A DNA stretch of 64,000 nucleotides from Flavipsychrobacter sp. (GCA_016786615.1 JAEUVX010000002.1:310001-374000), one strand, 5' to 3'; shown: positions 42,918-52,382, counted from the stretch's first letter. Made by a program: numbers and translations. The notes: generated by a model not told the origin, from the letters alone.

Positions 42918-43325
42918 ATGACACTCTTTACCGAACAACAATATCAAAAGCTGCTGGAAAACGGCAAGCCGGAGAACAGGGACAAGAACCACGCCCCCGT
43001 TGCTCATCTTACCCTGCCGGGTACAGCCTGCGAATGGCTGGTCTCGGAACTGGACCCGGAGGATGTTCATATCGCTTTCGGCTTATGCGACCTCGGTCAA
43101 GGTTTTCCGGAGCTTGGCTACATCGACCTGAATGAATTGCAGGATATTAAAATCGGCATCTTCGGATTTACGGTCTATAACAATCCGTTGTTTGTCCCTA
43201 CATATAAAATGTCAGTGTACGCAGAAGCTGCAAGGAACGCCTCGCAGATTACAAGAGATGAAATGTTGCTCGAACAGGCGCACCAGAAATTGCTGAAACA
43301 ACATCATCGAGATTTGAAACTGTAA
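42918..43325 (+). CDS. Small DUF2958-like element protein
   Basis: 135 residues. The start MTLFTEQQYQKLLENGKPEN with PVAHLTLPGTACEWLVSELDPEDVH and AFGLCDLGQGFPELGYIDLNEL matches the small protein family (DUF2958) that often follows ardC or Dcm genes in conjugative elements. Function not known, possibly an anti-restriction partner or regulator. Its leader shares a hairpin with ardC, suggesting co-regulation, and a clear terminator follows at 43337. Confidence 0.82.
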   Translation: MTLFTEQQYQKLLENGKPENRDKNHAPVAHLTLPGTACEWLVSELDPEDVHIAFGLCDLGQGFPELGYIDLNELQDIKIGIFGFTVYNNPLFVPTYKMSVYAEAARNASQITRDEMLLEQAHQKLLKQHHRDLKL

Positions 43326-43336
43326 TCTTCCTACGA

Positions 43337-43366
43337 AAATCCCCGGCTTTTAGGTCGGGGATTTTT
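43337..43366. terminator. Terminator between convergent element genes
   Basis: AAATCCCCG / CGGGGATTT (43337-43345 and 43356-43364) with a 10-base loop and a following TTT. It ends the ardC block and touches the stop of the minus-strand gene at 43366. Confidence 0.82.
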
Positions 43367-43749
43367 TATGTCTCATTTTCTGTGATTATAATTTGACTGA
43401 CGAGGCATTCTGTCTTGTTCAGGGAATGATACCGTTCATCGGACGTGGCGATAATCCTTGCGGTCTGGTTCATCAGGCTCTCATATAAATCCAACAGGTT
43501 GTAACCGCTAATTGTCACCTTATGGCTGGTGAAGGCAATGGTGATTGTATTGGCCTCGGGGTTGTAGGCACAGCTTACGATATAGCCATAGCCGAAATAT
43601 ATCCTGCACCCATCAGGCAGCACAAAGCACAGGTTTCGGGTATACCCTGCATCCGGATATTTATCCTGCCCCTGTGGTGCGGCCCGTGAGGCTGGTGAGG
43701 GGTCATTCTCCAGCATCCGGTCTAATTTGCTGCTAAATCCTTGGTTCAT
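43366..43749 (-). CDS. Small protein behind the relaxase gene
   Basis: 127 residues from the ATG at 43749 (MNQGFSSKLDRMLEND; a TTG at 43794 is a longer alternative). It overlaps the relaxase stop by 17 bases and is translated in the same direction, so it is coupled to it. The central part (LCFVLPDGCRIYFGYGYIVS followed by ITIAFTSHKVTISGYNLLDLYE) is a compact beta-rich domain common behind relaxases in Bacteroidota elements. Role unknown. Confidence 0.75.
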   Translation of the reverse strand: MNQGFSSKLDRMLENDPSPASRAAPQGQDKYPDAGYTRNLCFVLPDGCRIYFGYGYIVSCAYNPEANTITIAFTSHKVTISGYNLLDLYESLMNQTARIIATSDERYHSLNKTECLVSQIIITENET

Positions 43750-46480
43750 AATCCCTGTCTTCAAACCTTGCCCTCCGGGTTGGTTGTTTATCAATTTGTT
43801 TTTCCTGTTTTTTATCCTTGGCCACTTCGCTTCTCAGCAAGCGGTCTATGGCTTCTTTATGCAGGTCATGTTTAACGGACAACTCGATAGCGGATTGTCG
43901 TTCACTGACCCTTGCGGCATGGTTCAGTAACCCCGCTTTATCATCGGTATAAAAAGTGACTTGCTCCCTGGCCCTTGAAGCGGACACATAAAATTGTTTG
44001 TCGTTAGTGGCTTCAAAGGTCGATGCGGGTTGTGCCACAAACACCCTGTCAACAGTTTTGCCCTGCGAGGCATGAGAGGTCAGACAATGGGCATGAGCAA
44101 GATGGCCGAAGGTTGGTGAAATCGTATAGGTATGTTTGCTCACCGGGTTGCGTAATTCTATCTTGCCTTTCTTGTCTATCTGCGACACTTCAAACACATT
44201 CCCGTTATGCAGGTAGTGCTTTTTTTCGTCCACACCGTTGCGGGTAATGCGCACCAGGTCGCCTTTTGCAATCGGCAAAGGCTGCATGTCATAGACTTCG
44301 TATTGTTTCGCCTTATGCAGGGGCAGGGAGGCGGTGGCGCCGTTCTTTCCCTTCAGGCTGACATAGCTATCGGCAACACCAGCAATCAGCCATTTACTAC
44401 CCTTGGGGATATGCCTGGCCATTTTCTGGTTGAATTGCACGACCTGGCCTTTTTGGAGGTTGCGCCAGTCTGCCCGTTCCGCTTCGGTCATGTTCAGGTT
44501 GACCAGCCGGGTAAGCTGCCGTTCTTTCTCCCCGATCATTTTTTCACCACGCAAGGTCTGTCGTATCTGCCTGGTCACGATATCACCCTGCTTATGGGTC
44601 GGTGCAATCACGAGGGATTTTTTACCCATCTTCAGGGATTGCACATAGTCTCTGACCAGTTCACGGTAAGGATCTTGTTCGTCCAGCTTTCGGATATAGC
44701 CGATGCTGTCTAATTGCTTAAAGCCTGCTTCAATATCCCCTTTGGCGATATGCTCTACTGCCGTCCTGTAATGGTATTTTTTCTGACGGTAGATTTTATT
44801 CACTTCCGCTACGGGTATTTTCGCAACCGTGTTCAGGATACGCAGCGCATCACCCCTTACGACACTGGCATGTTGCCGCGTGTCACCGCTTAATATCAGC
44901 CTGGCATGTTGCTGTTCGGCAAGCTCCAGTAAAGCCCGCATATCTTTGGTGCCCAGCAAGCCTGCTTCATCCACCCAGATAACATTATACTTCAGCTTAT
45001 CATACTCCTTTTTATTTTGTAAAAGGGAGGCGACCGTTTCCGCATTGCTGAACCCTTCGCTTCGCAACACGCCCCTGGAGGCTTCGGAGGTCGGCGCGAC
45101 GGTAAATACTTCCTTACCCGCTTTGCGGATATGCCTGACGGCTTCCTGCATTAACGTGGTCTTACCCGTACCCGCACCACCCCGGACAATATTCACCCTG
45201 TTGCTGCTGGTGAGCAGTAAGGACACGGCTTCTTTTTGCTGCCCGTCCAGTTCCAGCTTTGGGCTTTCCTTATACATGGGTGTCACGGCATCCAGTCCGC
45301 GCCTGGCGAGTTTCACCATGCGTTTTTCTTCCGCAAGCACTTCCTTTGTGGTGCATTTGGTAATCCCGCCATCCGTTACTTTAATCAGGGCTTCATGCGC
45401 CCTGACTTTTTCGACGATTGCATTGGCTTTGGCAAAGCGGCTGCCGATACCCTGCTTCAAAGCTGCTTCAAGGATGACACGTTCGGGGACAACCGAGGCG
45501 CGCTCAAAGCTGTGGTGCAGGCTGTGGTCAACGCATTTATCGGGTGTGACCAGGTTCTTTGCCGTCGGGTATCCATAGCGGATTGGCGGTTTAGAGGGTT
45601 CTGGGCGTATGCCATAGTCTGCAATCTGCCTGCGCCAGTACAGCTTCAGGTCGGACATGGACAGGTTCTTCTGCTTACCCTTTCTGGTTCTTGCACCTAA
45701 TTCAGCCAGTTCTTTCGCATCAGTAATGCCTTTTTCTCTGGCGACCTGCCCGATTTCATTCGTCCGCTTTGAAAATAATTCGAGGGCTTTCTTCGGCACA
45801 CCGGCTACTTCAAACGAGTTTTTCGTTCTGTTCACTTCATAGCCCAAATCCATTAGCTTATCGGATAGCAGCTTATGAAAATAGCTTTGATAAAAAGGCA
45901 TGGCTCTTTTGATTTCCCGGAACATCCCCGCTTTGATTTTATCTTCAACCCCGTCATAGGTAGCATTGAAGGTAAAGCAATGGGCGTGCAGATGAGGGTC
46001 GGGGGCACTTGCTCCGGCAGGCCTTGCAGTCTGGTGGATGAACGTTGCCCAGGCCAATTCGCCTGTCAACCTGTCATGGTCGGCACCGCCGACACGCACC
46101 CTTGCAAACGCATCTTTTTCTATCAGTTGCATGGTTTCGCTGACGCTTGCCGAGAACGCCTTCATGATATGGTCATCACTTGACAGGGCATGAACAATGG
46201 ATACCGATTTAGGGCAGTGGAAGTTGATATCGTACCCAACCGTCCTTTCTTCTTTGGTTTTCTGGGTGAGGGTGCCGCCTGTCGCCGGGTTGATATTCTC
46301 GCAGAGGTTGAAGAAACTGTTTTTGTCAACTTCCCCCTTGAGCCCTAACCGTTCGGCTAACTTACCGGAGAATACGCCTTTCATTTCCTGGTCGTTGATA
46401 TAGTAGTCGGATTTAATCAGCGCGTCCGTGAAGTAGGACTTCGCGGACGCTGCTGAGGTGGACATTATCATCCGGATCAT
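43733..46480 (-). CDS. MobF-family conjugative relaxase (TraI/TrwC type)
   Basis: 915 residues. The N-terminal relaxase domain has tyrosines Y26-Y27 in SDYYINDQE and the HUH motif HLHAH at residues 163-167. After it comes a RecD-like helicase: Walker A is in RGGAGTGKTTLMQ (about residues 430-442) and the DEAG-like VIWVDEAGLLG follows; the C-terminus has TSHASQGKTVDRVFV (helicase motif V-VI). It nicks oriT and unwinds one strand for transfer. oriT was not located; it should lie near. It is the head of a minus-strand run with the coupling protein. Confidence 0.93.
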   Translation of the reverse strand: MIRMIMSTSAASAKSYFTDALIKSDYYINDQEMKGVFSGKLAERLGLKGEVDKNSFFNLCENINPATGGTLTQKTKEERTVGYDINFHCPKSVSIVHALSSDDHIMKAFSASVSETMQLIEKDAFARVRVGGADHDRLTGELAWATFIHQTARPAGASAPDPHLHAHCFTFNATYDGVEDKIKAGMFREIKRAMPFYQSYFHKLLSDKLMDLGYEVNRTKNSFEVAGVPKKALELFSKRTNEIGQVAREKGITDAKELAELGARTRKGKQKNLSMSDLKLYWRRQIADYGIRPEPSKPPIRYGYPTAKNLVTPDKCVDHSLHHSFERASVVPERVILEAALKQGIGSRFAKANAIVEKVRAHEALIKVTDGGITKCTTKEVLAEEKRMVKLARRGLDAVTPMYKESPKLELDGQQKEAVSLLLTSSNRVNIVRGGAGTGKTTLMQEAVRHIRKAGKEVFTVAPTSEASRGVLRSEGFSNAETVASLLQNKKEYDKLKYNVIWVDEAGLLGTKDMRALLELAEQQHARLILSGDTRQHASVVRGDALRILNTVAKIPVAEVNKIYRQKKYHYRTAVEHIAKGDIEAGFKQLDSIGYIRKLDEQDPYRELVRDYVQSLKMGKKSLVIAPTHKQGDIVTRQIRQTLRGEKMIGEKERQLTRLVNLNMTEAERADWRNLQKGQVVQFNQKMARHIPKGSKWLIAGVADSYVSLKGKNGATASLPLHKAKQYEVYDMQPLPIAKGDLVRITRNGVDEKKHYLHNGNVFEVSQIDKKGKIELRNPVSKHTYTISPTFGHLAHAHCLTSHASQGKTVDRVFVAQPASTFEATNDKQFYVSASRAREQVTFYTDDKAGLLNHAARVSERQSAIELSVKHDLHKEAIDRLLRSEVAKDKKQEKQIDKQPTRRARFEDRDYEPRI

Positions 46481-46697
46481 GGATGTAAGTTTTAGGTGAT
46501 TAAATGGGTGTTGTGTATTTTTTGTTTTGAATGTTGTGACAAAGTGTATCGGTTAACAAGGGATAGGGTTTACAGGTTTTGGTAGGGTTCAAGGGGCTGC
46601 GGTGGTGATAGATTCCCATGGTCGTTTTGCACAGTTTAGGGAGAGGTTAATTTTTTTGTTTTTCCATCAGACATCTTCCCGATTAGGTGTACAAGGC

Positions 46698-47468
46698 CTA
46701 AAACGCATAACTTATCCCATCTTTAAAGTCGTCGTCTTTGCCCTGCATGGTGTCGGAAATATATTTGCCGAGTTCCTTGTTCTTGATTCGGTTGGTGTAG
46801 AATTGAACGCCTGTTTCATCCACCGTTTCTTCGCCTTCTTCATAAAATTTCACGGTGGACTTGCCGATGATATTCGTATCAATCATATCGTAAATCAGGC
46901 TGTCACCCATGGCATAGGCTGCCCTGTAACTGAGGCTGTAAATAACCGCGCAGATGACCAGCAATATCCCAAGGATATTTTGCAGCAACAACAGCAATAA
47001 ACCGGCAAGGAAAAAAGCCAATGGCTCCAGCCAGATTTCAATCGTCCTGCTATTGAAATACTTCCCCCTGAACTTGATATTTTCAAACCAGTCCAATGAT
47101 ACCCCGGCAGACTGGCTGAACCAGGAATGGTCGTAAGAGCCTGCCTTAACTCTTAGCTCTTTATGCCTTTTGAAGCAAAAAAACAGGAAAGCGAACAGGT
47201 AACCATACCATAGAGGTTCTGCAATAATGGCATAGTAAATGGTTTCAAGGTCGATGTCATAAGACCCCATCATCGGCAGCCAGGCGAGGATTAGGAATAC
47301 GGTAATGCCGGATGACAGGTTGAAATAACGGTGGCCAAAATCCCTTCGGATGAATACTTCAATCAGTAACCGGGGATAGGATGCCAGCATAAATGACAAT
47401 CCGAGAATTGAATACTTGAGCATGTTGTAGCGTTTGAAAATCGCCCTTTGATAGAGATTCTGTTTCAT
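46698..47468 (-). CDS. Membrane protein of the mobilization operon, unknown
   Basis: 256 residues. Six or so transmembrane helices (ILGLSFMLASYPRLLI, GITVFLILAWLPMMG, LWYGYLFAFLFFCF and others) with a soluble C-terminal tail of about 60 residues ending in DDFKDGISYAF. No family recognised. Similar membrane genes lie between the T4CP and relaxase genes in related elements and may help the coupling protein find the membrane channel. It is 18 bases downstream of the coupling gene on the same strand. Confidence 0.78.
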   Translation of the reverse strand: MKQNLYQRAIFKRYNMLKYSILGLSFMLASYPRLLIEVFIRRDFGHRYFNLSSGITVFLILAWLPMMGSYDIDLETIYYAIIAEPLWYGYLFAFLFFCFKRHKELRVKAGSYDHSWFSQSAGVSLDWFENIKFRGKYFNSRTIEIWLEPLAFFLAGLLLLLLQNILGILLVICAVIYSLSYRAAYAMGDSLIYDMIDTNIIGKSTVKFYEEGEETVDETGVQFYTNRIKNKELGKYISDTMQGKDDDFKDGISYAF

Positions 47469-47486
47469 TGTATTTGTTTTTTATTG

Positions 47487-49043
47487 TTAGGAATTAATAG
47501 TTCTTTCTTTTGGAATAATGAGTTGGTGAAAGGCTGCTTTGTGAAAATTCATACCGTTGCTGAATACTTTTCCCTGCATGACGATATAGGCTTCGCACAC
47601 ATAATCATTTAAGGGGCCTCCTGTCTTCAGGCGGCTGAATTCTTCTTTTCTGACAATGGCCTCTAGTTTGAGGGAGCTGCCTTTGCTTACGCTGACATTC
47701 CCGCCAATGGTGATGTTTTTTGAATGGTCGTCCGTGTATGCTTCCCCGATGAGTTCACTTGCATAGCTGTTTGTTTCCACATCGGCATTGGCATGAAATA
47801 TTTTGGTGGCCAGCGTACCCAAAAAACTTTTGACCCTGTATTCCGATTTCTGGCCGCCCATATTCGCGAAATAATTGGCCATGTTTTGGGTAAGGTACAC
47901 GGTGGCTACCCTGCTGCTTCTCGCAGTCGCCTGGAACACCGCATCGCTTTCTAAAGTGAAGTGCTGCGCTTCATCACTGACCATGAAGACAGGCCTGTTA
48001 TTCTGGGCTATATTCCTTTGCTCCATTGCCCGCTGCCAGATATACTTGAAAAGCATTTGCGCGTATTGCCCTGCGTGGTGATATATTTTTACCGGCAGGT
48101 TCAGGATAATGATTTTCCCTTGCAGGCAGTGTTCAGGTGTCACGGTGGACGGATACCTTGCGAACAGTGAATAGATCGGGTCGCGAAGTAATTTTTGCAG
48201 AAAAGAGGTTAAGCAAAATTCTATGATGGCCCTGGTCTTATCGCCAATGCTGAAAAAGCTCCCCATAAAAAAACTGTCCAGCATTTTTAATTCCCTGTAT
48301 CCGGGAATGGCTTCATCGAGCTGTTCCTCATATTGTATTTCGGTTAGGGAATGCACATACCCTTCCGGTTGCTGCCTGTTCCAATCCTTAATGGCAAGCG
48401 ATATTCTATTCTTCACGATTCTTACGGCCTTTTGGTATTCCGTAAGTTCCGGTTCCTTGTCCTGTCCGTTGTTCGTATTATCGCTGTTTTCCTTGTTTGC
48501 CTGCTCAATTTTTTTGGGTACGGACTGGGCTATATCAAACAGTAGTTGAACGGTTACTTTGTTATAAGCAAGCAGGCACAGGGTTATCACGTTATTCAGG
48601 AACAGGTCCAAAGAGTCCTGCCAGAACGCATCATCGGAGCGGCCTTCGTTTTTTTCTTCAGAAGCCCGGATGACAGTACGCAATACCTGGTGAATATTAT
48701 CAGTGTAGGTGGTGCCGTAATCTTTTTTGCTTTCGTACTCCAGGAAGTTGAAGACATATTTTTTCTGTCCCGGCTCAATAACAATAACATCATTTTGCCT
48801 GCCTGCGATTTCGGCATATTCCATCCATATATCTTTTTCATCCGGTTTTACCGTTAATACCAGCCCACCGAACCCATGCTGGAGGTACTTGATAGCAAGC
48901 ATCCTACCTGACCCGGTTGATTTGCCGCTCCCAATTCCACCGAACACCTGGACCCCCTCGAAACTGTTCCGGAGGGTGAAACTTGAAGCGGGTGATTCAC
49001 CGACAAACCTCAGCAGTTGTGTATCTAAATCCCATGTTGGCAT
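47487..49043 (-). CDS. Type IV coupling protein (VirD4/TraD-like ATPase)
   Basis: 518 residues. Walker A GGIGSGKST is at residues 35-43; a segment VFMVSDEAQHFTLES with Walker B lies in the last third, followed by ATARSSRVATVYLTQNM. There is no N-terminal membrane part; the TM partner may be the following gene. It pumps the relaxase-DNA complex to a conjugation pore, probably supplied by another element since no VirB4 is seen here. It heads the relaxase operon on the minus strand. Confidence 0.9.
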   Translation of the reverse strand: MPTWDLDTQLLRFVGESPASSFTLRNSFEGVQVFGGIGSGKSTGSGRMLAIKYLQHGFGGLVLTVKPDEKDIWMEYAEIAGRQNDVIVIEPGQKKYVFNFLEYESKKDYGTTYTDNIHQVLRTVIRASEEKNEGRSDDAFWQDSLDLFLNNVITLCLLAYNKVTVQLLFDIAQSVPKKIEQANKENSDNTNNGQDKEPELTEYQKAVRIVKNRISLAIKDWNRQQPEGYVHSLTEIQYEEQLDEAIPGYRELKMLDSFFMGSFFSIGDKTRAIIEFCLTSFLQKLLRDPIYSLFARYPSTVTPEHCLQGKIIILNLPVKIYHHAGQYAQMLFKYIWQRAMEQRNIAQNNRPVFMVSDEAQHFTLESDAVFQATARSSRVATVYLTQNMANYFANMGGQKSEYRVKSFLGTLATKIFHANADVETNSYASELIGEAYTDDHSKNITIGGNVSVSKGSSLKLEAIVRKEEFSRLKTGGPLNDYVCEAYIVMQGKVFSNGMNFHKAAFHQLIIPKERTINS

Positions 49044-49118
49044 ATATTGCAGGTTTTATTTTTTTCAGTTATCGTTTTCTTTTTTCTGCCATGTAGTGTT
49101 TAGTGTAAAGGCTACTTT

Positions 49119-49337
49119 TTATCTTTCATCATCCCGCCAATTATCCCAAGGCCATTGCCTTAGAACTTTGTACGGATCACTTTTTTGGTATAATTCAAAA
49201 CATAAAGCACGTGCAGCAAATAACCTTTGTTCAGCTATTTTGAACTCTGCTATTGCAATCTCAAGAGCCTTATAGGCCGAATCCATATCGTTGGGTTCTC
49301 CGCCATTATTAAATTGCCAATCGTTTTGTGGTTTCAT
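49119..49337 (-). CDS. Small hypothetical protein
   Basis: 72 residues (MKPQNDWQFNNGGEPNDMDS), with a helical Ala/Leu-rich middle (YKALEIAIAEFKIAEQRLFA) and a Trp-rich end. Not recognised. It is 75 bases upstream of the coupling-protein gene on the same strand, so it may be part of the mobilization operon. A further 33-codon frame upstream (49354-49455) is possible but cannot be supported. Confidence 0.55.
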   Translation of the reverse strand: MKPQNDWQFNNGGEPNDMDSAYKALEIAIAEFKIAEQRLFAARALCFELYQKSDPYKVLRQWPWDNWRDDER

Positions 49338-49583
49338 TGGTTGATATTGATTTATCAGTTAATAGTTTTCTGCTTCAATGCGGAGCTGGAATTCCCAATA
49401 CATTTGGTTACCCCTTTCTCTTCCGGTACCATGACTCTGTTTTGAGGCTTATTCATAATTCAATGTTTAACAGTTAATGTCCTTTGTTATTTGTGGTTGT
49501 TTACAGGCATTATCCTGTAAATGATAATATCCATAGGGTATAATCCGCTTACCTTCCCAAATACCTTTTTCGAGGAGAATCGA

Positions 49584-49919
49584 ATGTCTTTGTTGCAGGA
49601 TTTTAAAGAAAACACACATATCTTTGCTGGAGAAGCAAATAAAATAGATCAGGCTGCTTTTGAACGATTCGTTGAAAAACACGGAAGAGATGCAGCAATA
49701 GGTTATTTCAAAGCTCTTACAGAATTCACTGAGGTATTGAACAGGATTCTGTACACTAATAAGTATGACGTTACTTGGTTTCCTGAAACCAAATCTAACG
49801 TACATGGTAAGGTATCGAATCTTCATAATGCTTTATTTAAGTTTTCTGAAGACAACGGCCACGATTTAGAACATCTCAATAAGCCAACAAGTCCCCGTAC
49901 TAAATGCAAAGGTTTCTAA
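49584..49919 (+). CDS. Small plus-strand cargo protein, unknown
   Basis: 111 residues from the ATG at 49584, preceded by GAGGAGAATCGA. It begins MSLLQDFKENTHIFAGEANK and has no signal or membrane part. It contains ERFVEKHGRDAAIGYFKALTEF, a helical segment. Not recognised. It runs against the mobilization operon and is AT-rich, so it and the next gene look like an inserted cargo pair. Confidence 0.7.
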   Translation: MSLLQDFKENTHIFAGEANKIDQAAFERFVEKHGRDAAIGYFKALTEFTEVLNRILYTNKYDVTWFPETKSNVHGKVSNLHNALFKFSEDNGHDLEHLNKPTSPRTKCKGF

Positions 49920-50020
49920 AACTTTCATCGAAGGTTACCTTCTGAGAAACCGAGGATTTCATAGCCAGTTTTTCGGGATTTTCGGATTTTTTGGGGTAGC
50001 TTGGGTGATAAATTCTTATT

Positions 50021-51049
50021 ATGATTAAGATTAAACTTCCCTCAGAAGTTTATGAGAAATTTTTTCACGTACTGGTACAGAGTGTAAGAAAAAAGCTTGG
50101 AGGAGCAGCACACACTGTTTCCGGCGAGGCGTTGTGGACACTTTTCAGCGAAAGCACGTACTACCGTTCACTGTTTAAAAGTAAAAAACTAAGTGAGTAC
50201 CATTTTTTTAGAAAGCTGGAGCAGCTTGGCGAACCGACACACCTTATATCCTTCGATCGGGACTTATTCTGTGATGCCCTGGAATTCATAGGTTATAAAA
50301 TCCCTGCAAAAAAAACTGATACCGACTATACATATAAGGAAAGATTTCAGGATTGGGGAACAAAATTTTTGCTGACCTATTTTGAAAATAAACCTGAATA
50401 TATTGATATAGTGATTAACTGTAGCTGGAAAAATACGACAAAACTTCCTGCGCCTTCGGTTGATTATTCTATTGGCAGGTATCATAGTTTGGATGACAAA
50501 ATATATACTACTGAATACAGACAGGGACACTTAATAGACAGAGCGGTACTGCGCTTAAAAACACATGGTAATAGCGAAATTTCAGGGGTATTTGAAGTAT
50601 TGTATCAGAATCCGGACTTGAGTTACAAAGAGGTGACTGAAAAATTGATGATAAGTGGGTGGTTTAATTACAACGGCATCCTGGCGCTTCGGTATAAAAA
50701 CGCTGATTTGCTAAAGGAACATTGTGGTGTTTTCCTTTTTGTTATAAATACAGAAGCAGACAAGATAATTGGGACGTATGTGGCCCATTATAATGATATG
50801 CCACCAATTAGAGAAAGCAGAATTGGCAACATGACACTTATTAAGTGTGATGATGAAAGCTATGCGCAAAAGTTTATCGACGAATGGAAAGGAAAGCCTG
50901 CACCCAAGAACGCGGATAGGATTATCAAAAATTGGGAAATGAAATATAAAACAGTTGATTCAATTAACACTAAACTCACGGCATGGTTGAGAGAAGATAA
51001 ATCAGATAAGGAAATAGATACAATTATTTCGCAACTGATTTCAAAATAA
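50021..51049 (+). CDS. Hypothetical cargo protein, unknown
   Basis: 342 residues, cytoplasmic by composition. The central part (GHLIDRAVLRLKTHGNSEISGVFEVLYQ) and the C-terminal part (FLFVINTEADKIIGTYVAHYND) look like beta-strand domains that could bind a ligand, but no motif is certain. It lies 101 bases after the 111-residue gene, and both are plus-strand islands inside the minus-strand mobilization genes. Possibly a defence or accessory protein, which is only a guess. Confidence 0.65.
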   Translation: MIKIKLPSEVYEKFFHVLVQSVRKKLGGAAHTVSGEALWTLFSESTYYRSLFKSKKLSEYHFFRKLEQLGEPTHLISFDRDLFCDALEFIGYKIPAKKTDTDYTYKERFQDWGTKFLLTYFENKPEYIDIVINCSWKNTTKLPAPSVDYSIGRYHSLDDKIYTTEYRQGHLIDRAVLRLKTHGNSEISGVFEVLYQNPDLSYKEVTEKLMISGWFNYNGILALRYKNADLLKEHCGVFLFVINTEADKIIGTYVAHYNDMPPIRESRIGNMTLIKCDDESYAQKFIDEWKGKPAPKNADRIIKNWEMKYKTVDSINTKLTAWLREDKSDKEIDTIISQLISK

Positions 51050-51071
51050 CATTGCGAATTGAATCCTTAGT

Positions 51072-51347
51072 TTATCTGTCAGGCTCGTAATCGTCCTTAT
51101 CTTTATCACGTTCCGGCTCTATGTCCTTCTGAATATCATCCTTGTTTTGAAGCCATTTTGGCATCCGGTCATTTTTCTCCAAGACATACTGGTCGCGGCC
51201 ATCTTTGAAGCCTGCGCCTCTTTCTGTATCTCCCATTGATTTACTGAGTTCGGTGGCAAGGTCTGAGTATTGCTGCATAAGCTGGTAAGATGCGTTGAAT
51301 GCGTCAACGTATGCCGGGCTTGGGTCTTGTTCTAATTCTCTTTCCAT
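51072..51347 (-). CDS. Small acidic element protein
   Basis: 91 residues (MERELEQDPSPAYVDAFNAS) with a helical first half and a highly charged tail rich in Asp, Lys and Glu (DKDKDDYEPDR). Not recognised beyond its frequent place between HTH and mobilization genes. It begins 2 bases after the HTH gene stop, so they form one transcript. Confidence 0.7.
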   Translation of the reverse strand: MERELEQDPSPAYVDAFNASYQLMQQYSDLATELSKSMGDTERGAGFKDGRDQYVLEKNDRMPKWLQNKDDIQKDIEPERDKDKDDYEPDR

Positions 51348-51349
51348 GA

Positions 51350-51619
51350 TTAAAAGGTGTTTTGGGCGTTTTTCTCTAAATAGGTAATGATAGAATCCCT
51401 GTCATACAGGATGACTTTTTTCTGCGGTTGGGTGAAACGGATTTTACCCATATCCCTGAGTGCCTGGAGACTGGTTTTGCTTTTCAGGTTGAGCATCTGC
51501 ATAGCCTCCGAGGGAGGTATCCATTTTTTAAATTCCTGTCCATTGTTGGATTGTAACCTGGCGACTACGATTTCTACGAGTTGAAATAATGCAGGTTCTT
51601 CAAGACAAATTACGTTCAT
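51350..51619 (-). CDS. Helix-turn-helix (excisionase-like) protein
   Basis: 89 residues. KWIPPSEAMQMLNLKSKTSLQALRDMG is a winged-helix start and KVILYDRDSIITYLEKNA is the wing with the C-terminal helix, as in helix_turn_helix_17 proteins. It may regulate transfer genes or excision. It is the first gene of the minus-strand mobilization block and its upstream region includes a terminator and a recombinase remnant. Confidence 0.85.
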   Translation of the reverse strand: MNVICLEEPALFQLVEIVVARLQSNNGQEFKKWIPPSEAMQMLNLKSKTSLQALRDMGKIRFTQPQKKVILYDRDSIITYLEKNAQNTF

Positions 51620-51763
51620 GTTTCAGGTTTTAGGTGCTGCAAATATAGGAATTTTTCATTTCAACCAAATCGCAGCTATTGATTACCGTTACATTCTATG
51701 GTTTATTCAAATATATTATTAAGTTTTTCGGCTGATTCGAGTCAATAAAGTTCACTTCATTAG

Positions 51764-51797
51764 ACAGACTGGCTTTATCGTCAGTCTGTTTTTTTTA
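51764..51797 (+). terminator. Intrinsic terminator left of the recombinase remnant
   Basis: ACAGACTG / CAGTCTGT (51764-51771 and 51782-51789) with a 10-base loop, then TTTTTTT. It reads on the plus strand and marks the edge of an old transcription unit. Confidence 0.75.
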
Positions 51798-51879
51798 TAC
51801 CCTTTGAAAGCGTTATCCAGCGTGTATATCAGCCTTACCACTCATTGATTTTTGTTGTTCGATAACCATTTTCTTCAAA

Positions 51880-52146
51880 CTATAGTTTTTTAGTGAATAT
51901 CCAATCAATGAATTGCCTCTTTGTCTTAATGTCTGCCGTTTCGTATCTCTTGTCTAAGTGAGCAAGATTATATAATGCTTTGTCCAAATGTTTTTCAATG
52001 TCTTCTTCTTGCTCAGAATTTACGCTTCCGAGTTTTGCTTCCAGTAGGTTGATTTTACGTTCACACTCAACCTTAATTGCTTTATAATCAATCACATCAA
52101 GCGCATCTACCAATAATAGTTCCCGGCTTTGTAAAGTAGTGCATGC
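51880..52146 (-). pseudogene. Serine recombinase, C-terminal remnant
   Basis: The in-frame reading upstream of the TTG at 52113 continues as TTLQSRELLLVDALDVIDY and so on, the C-terminal part of a large serine recombinase (ELLLVDxxIDYxxIKxECExKI, and later RFIDWIF). A TAA stop just before about 52149 removes the rest; the catalytic domain is missing. It is therefore a truncated remnant, likely of the recombinase of an older element at this junction. Confidence 0.65.
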
Positions 52147-52382
52147 TTAATAGCGGTCACGCTAGAAAACTAACCAACTTAGAAGGAAAAATAATTTGAA
52201 TCATTAAAGCATGAGTGCATTTGCCTGAATTGACTTGTATAAATCAATTGAGGACATATTTGAAATAATCGCTACTCCCTAAGAGCATTGACTAAGGTGA
52301 GGTTTTACACGACTAAGGTATAATTGCATACGACAGTAGTACTGCTTACCTTTGACCTCATACTGAGACAAAATAGCCGACA

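Larger units (their letters stand above)
36200..52150. mobile_element. Mobilizable element remnant (IME-like) with cargo
   Basis: Gene content from the small gene at 36277 to the recombinase remnant at 51880: HTH proteins, a primase-like protein, a cytosine methyltransferase, ArdC, a MobF relaxase and a VirD4-type coupling protein, arranged as in Bacteroidota conjugative or mobilizable elements. No VirB4, TraN/K/J type or pilus genes are present, so mobilization in trans is more likely than self-transfer. Boundaries are estimated from gene content and a base-composition change, not from att repeats. Confidence 0.65.

Noticed and set aside
44829..45578. 249-codon plus-strand frame
   Set aside because: Antisense to the relaxase helicase region; Ser/Leu/Thr-rich composition typical of an antisense shadow.
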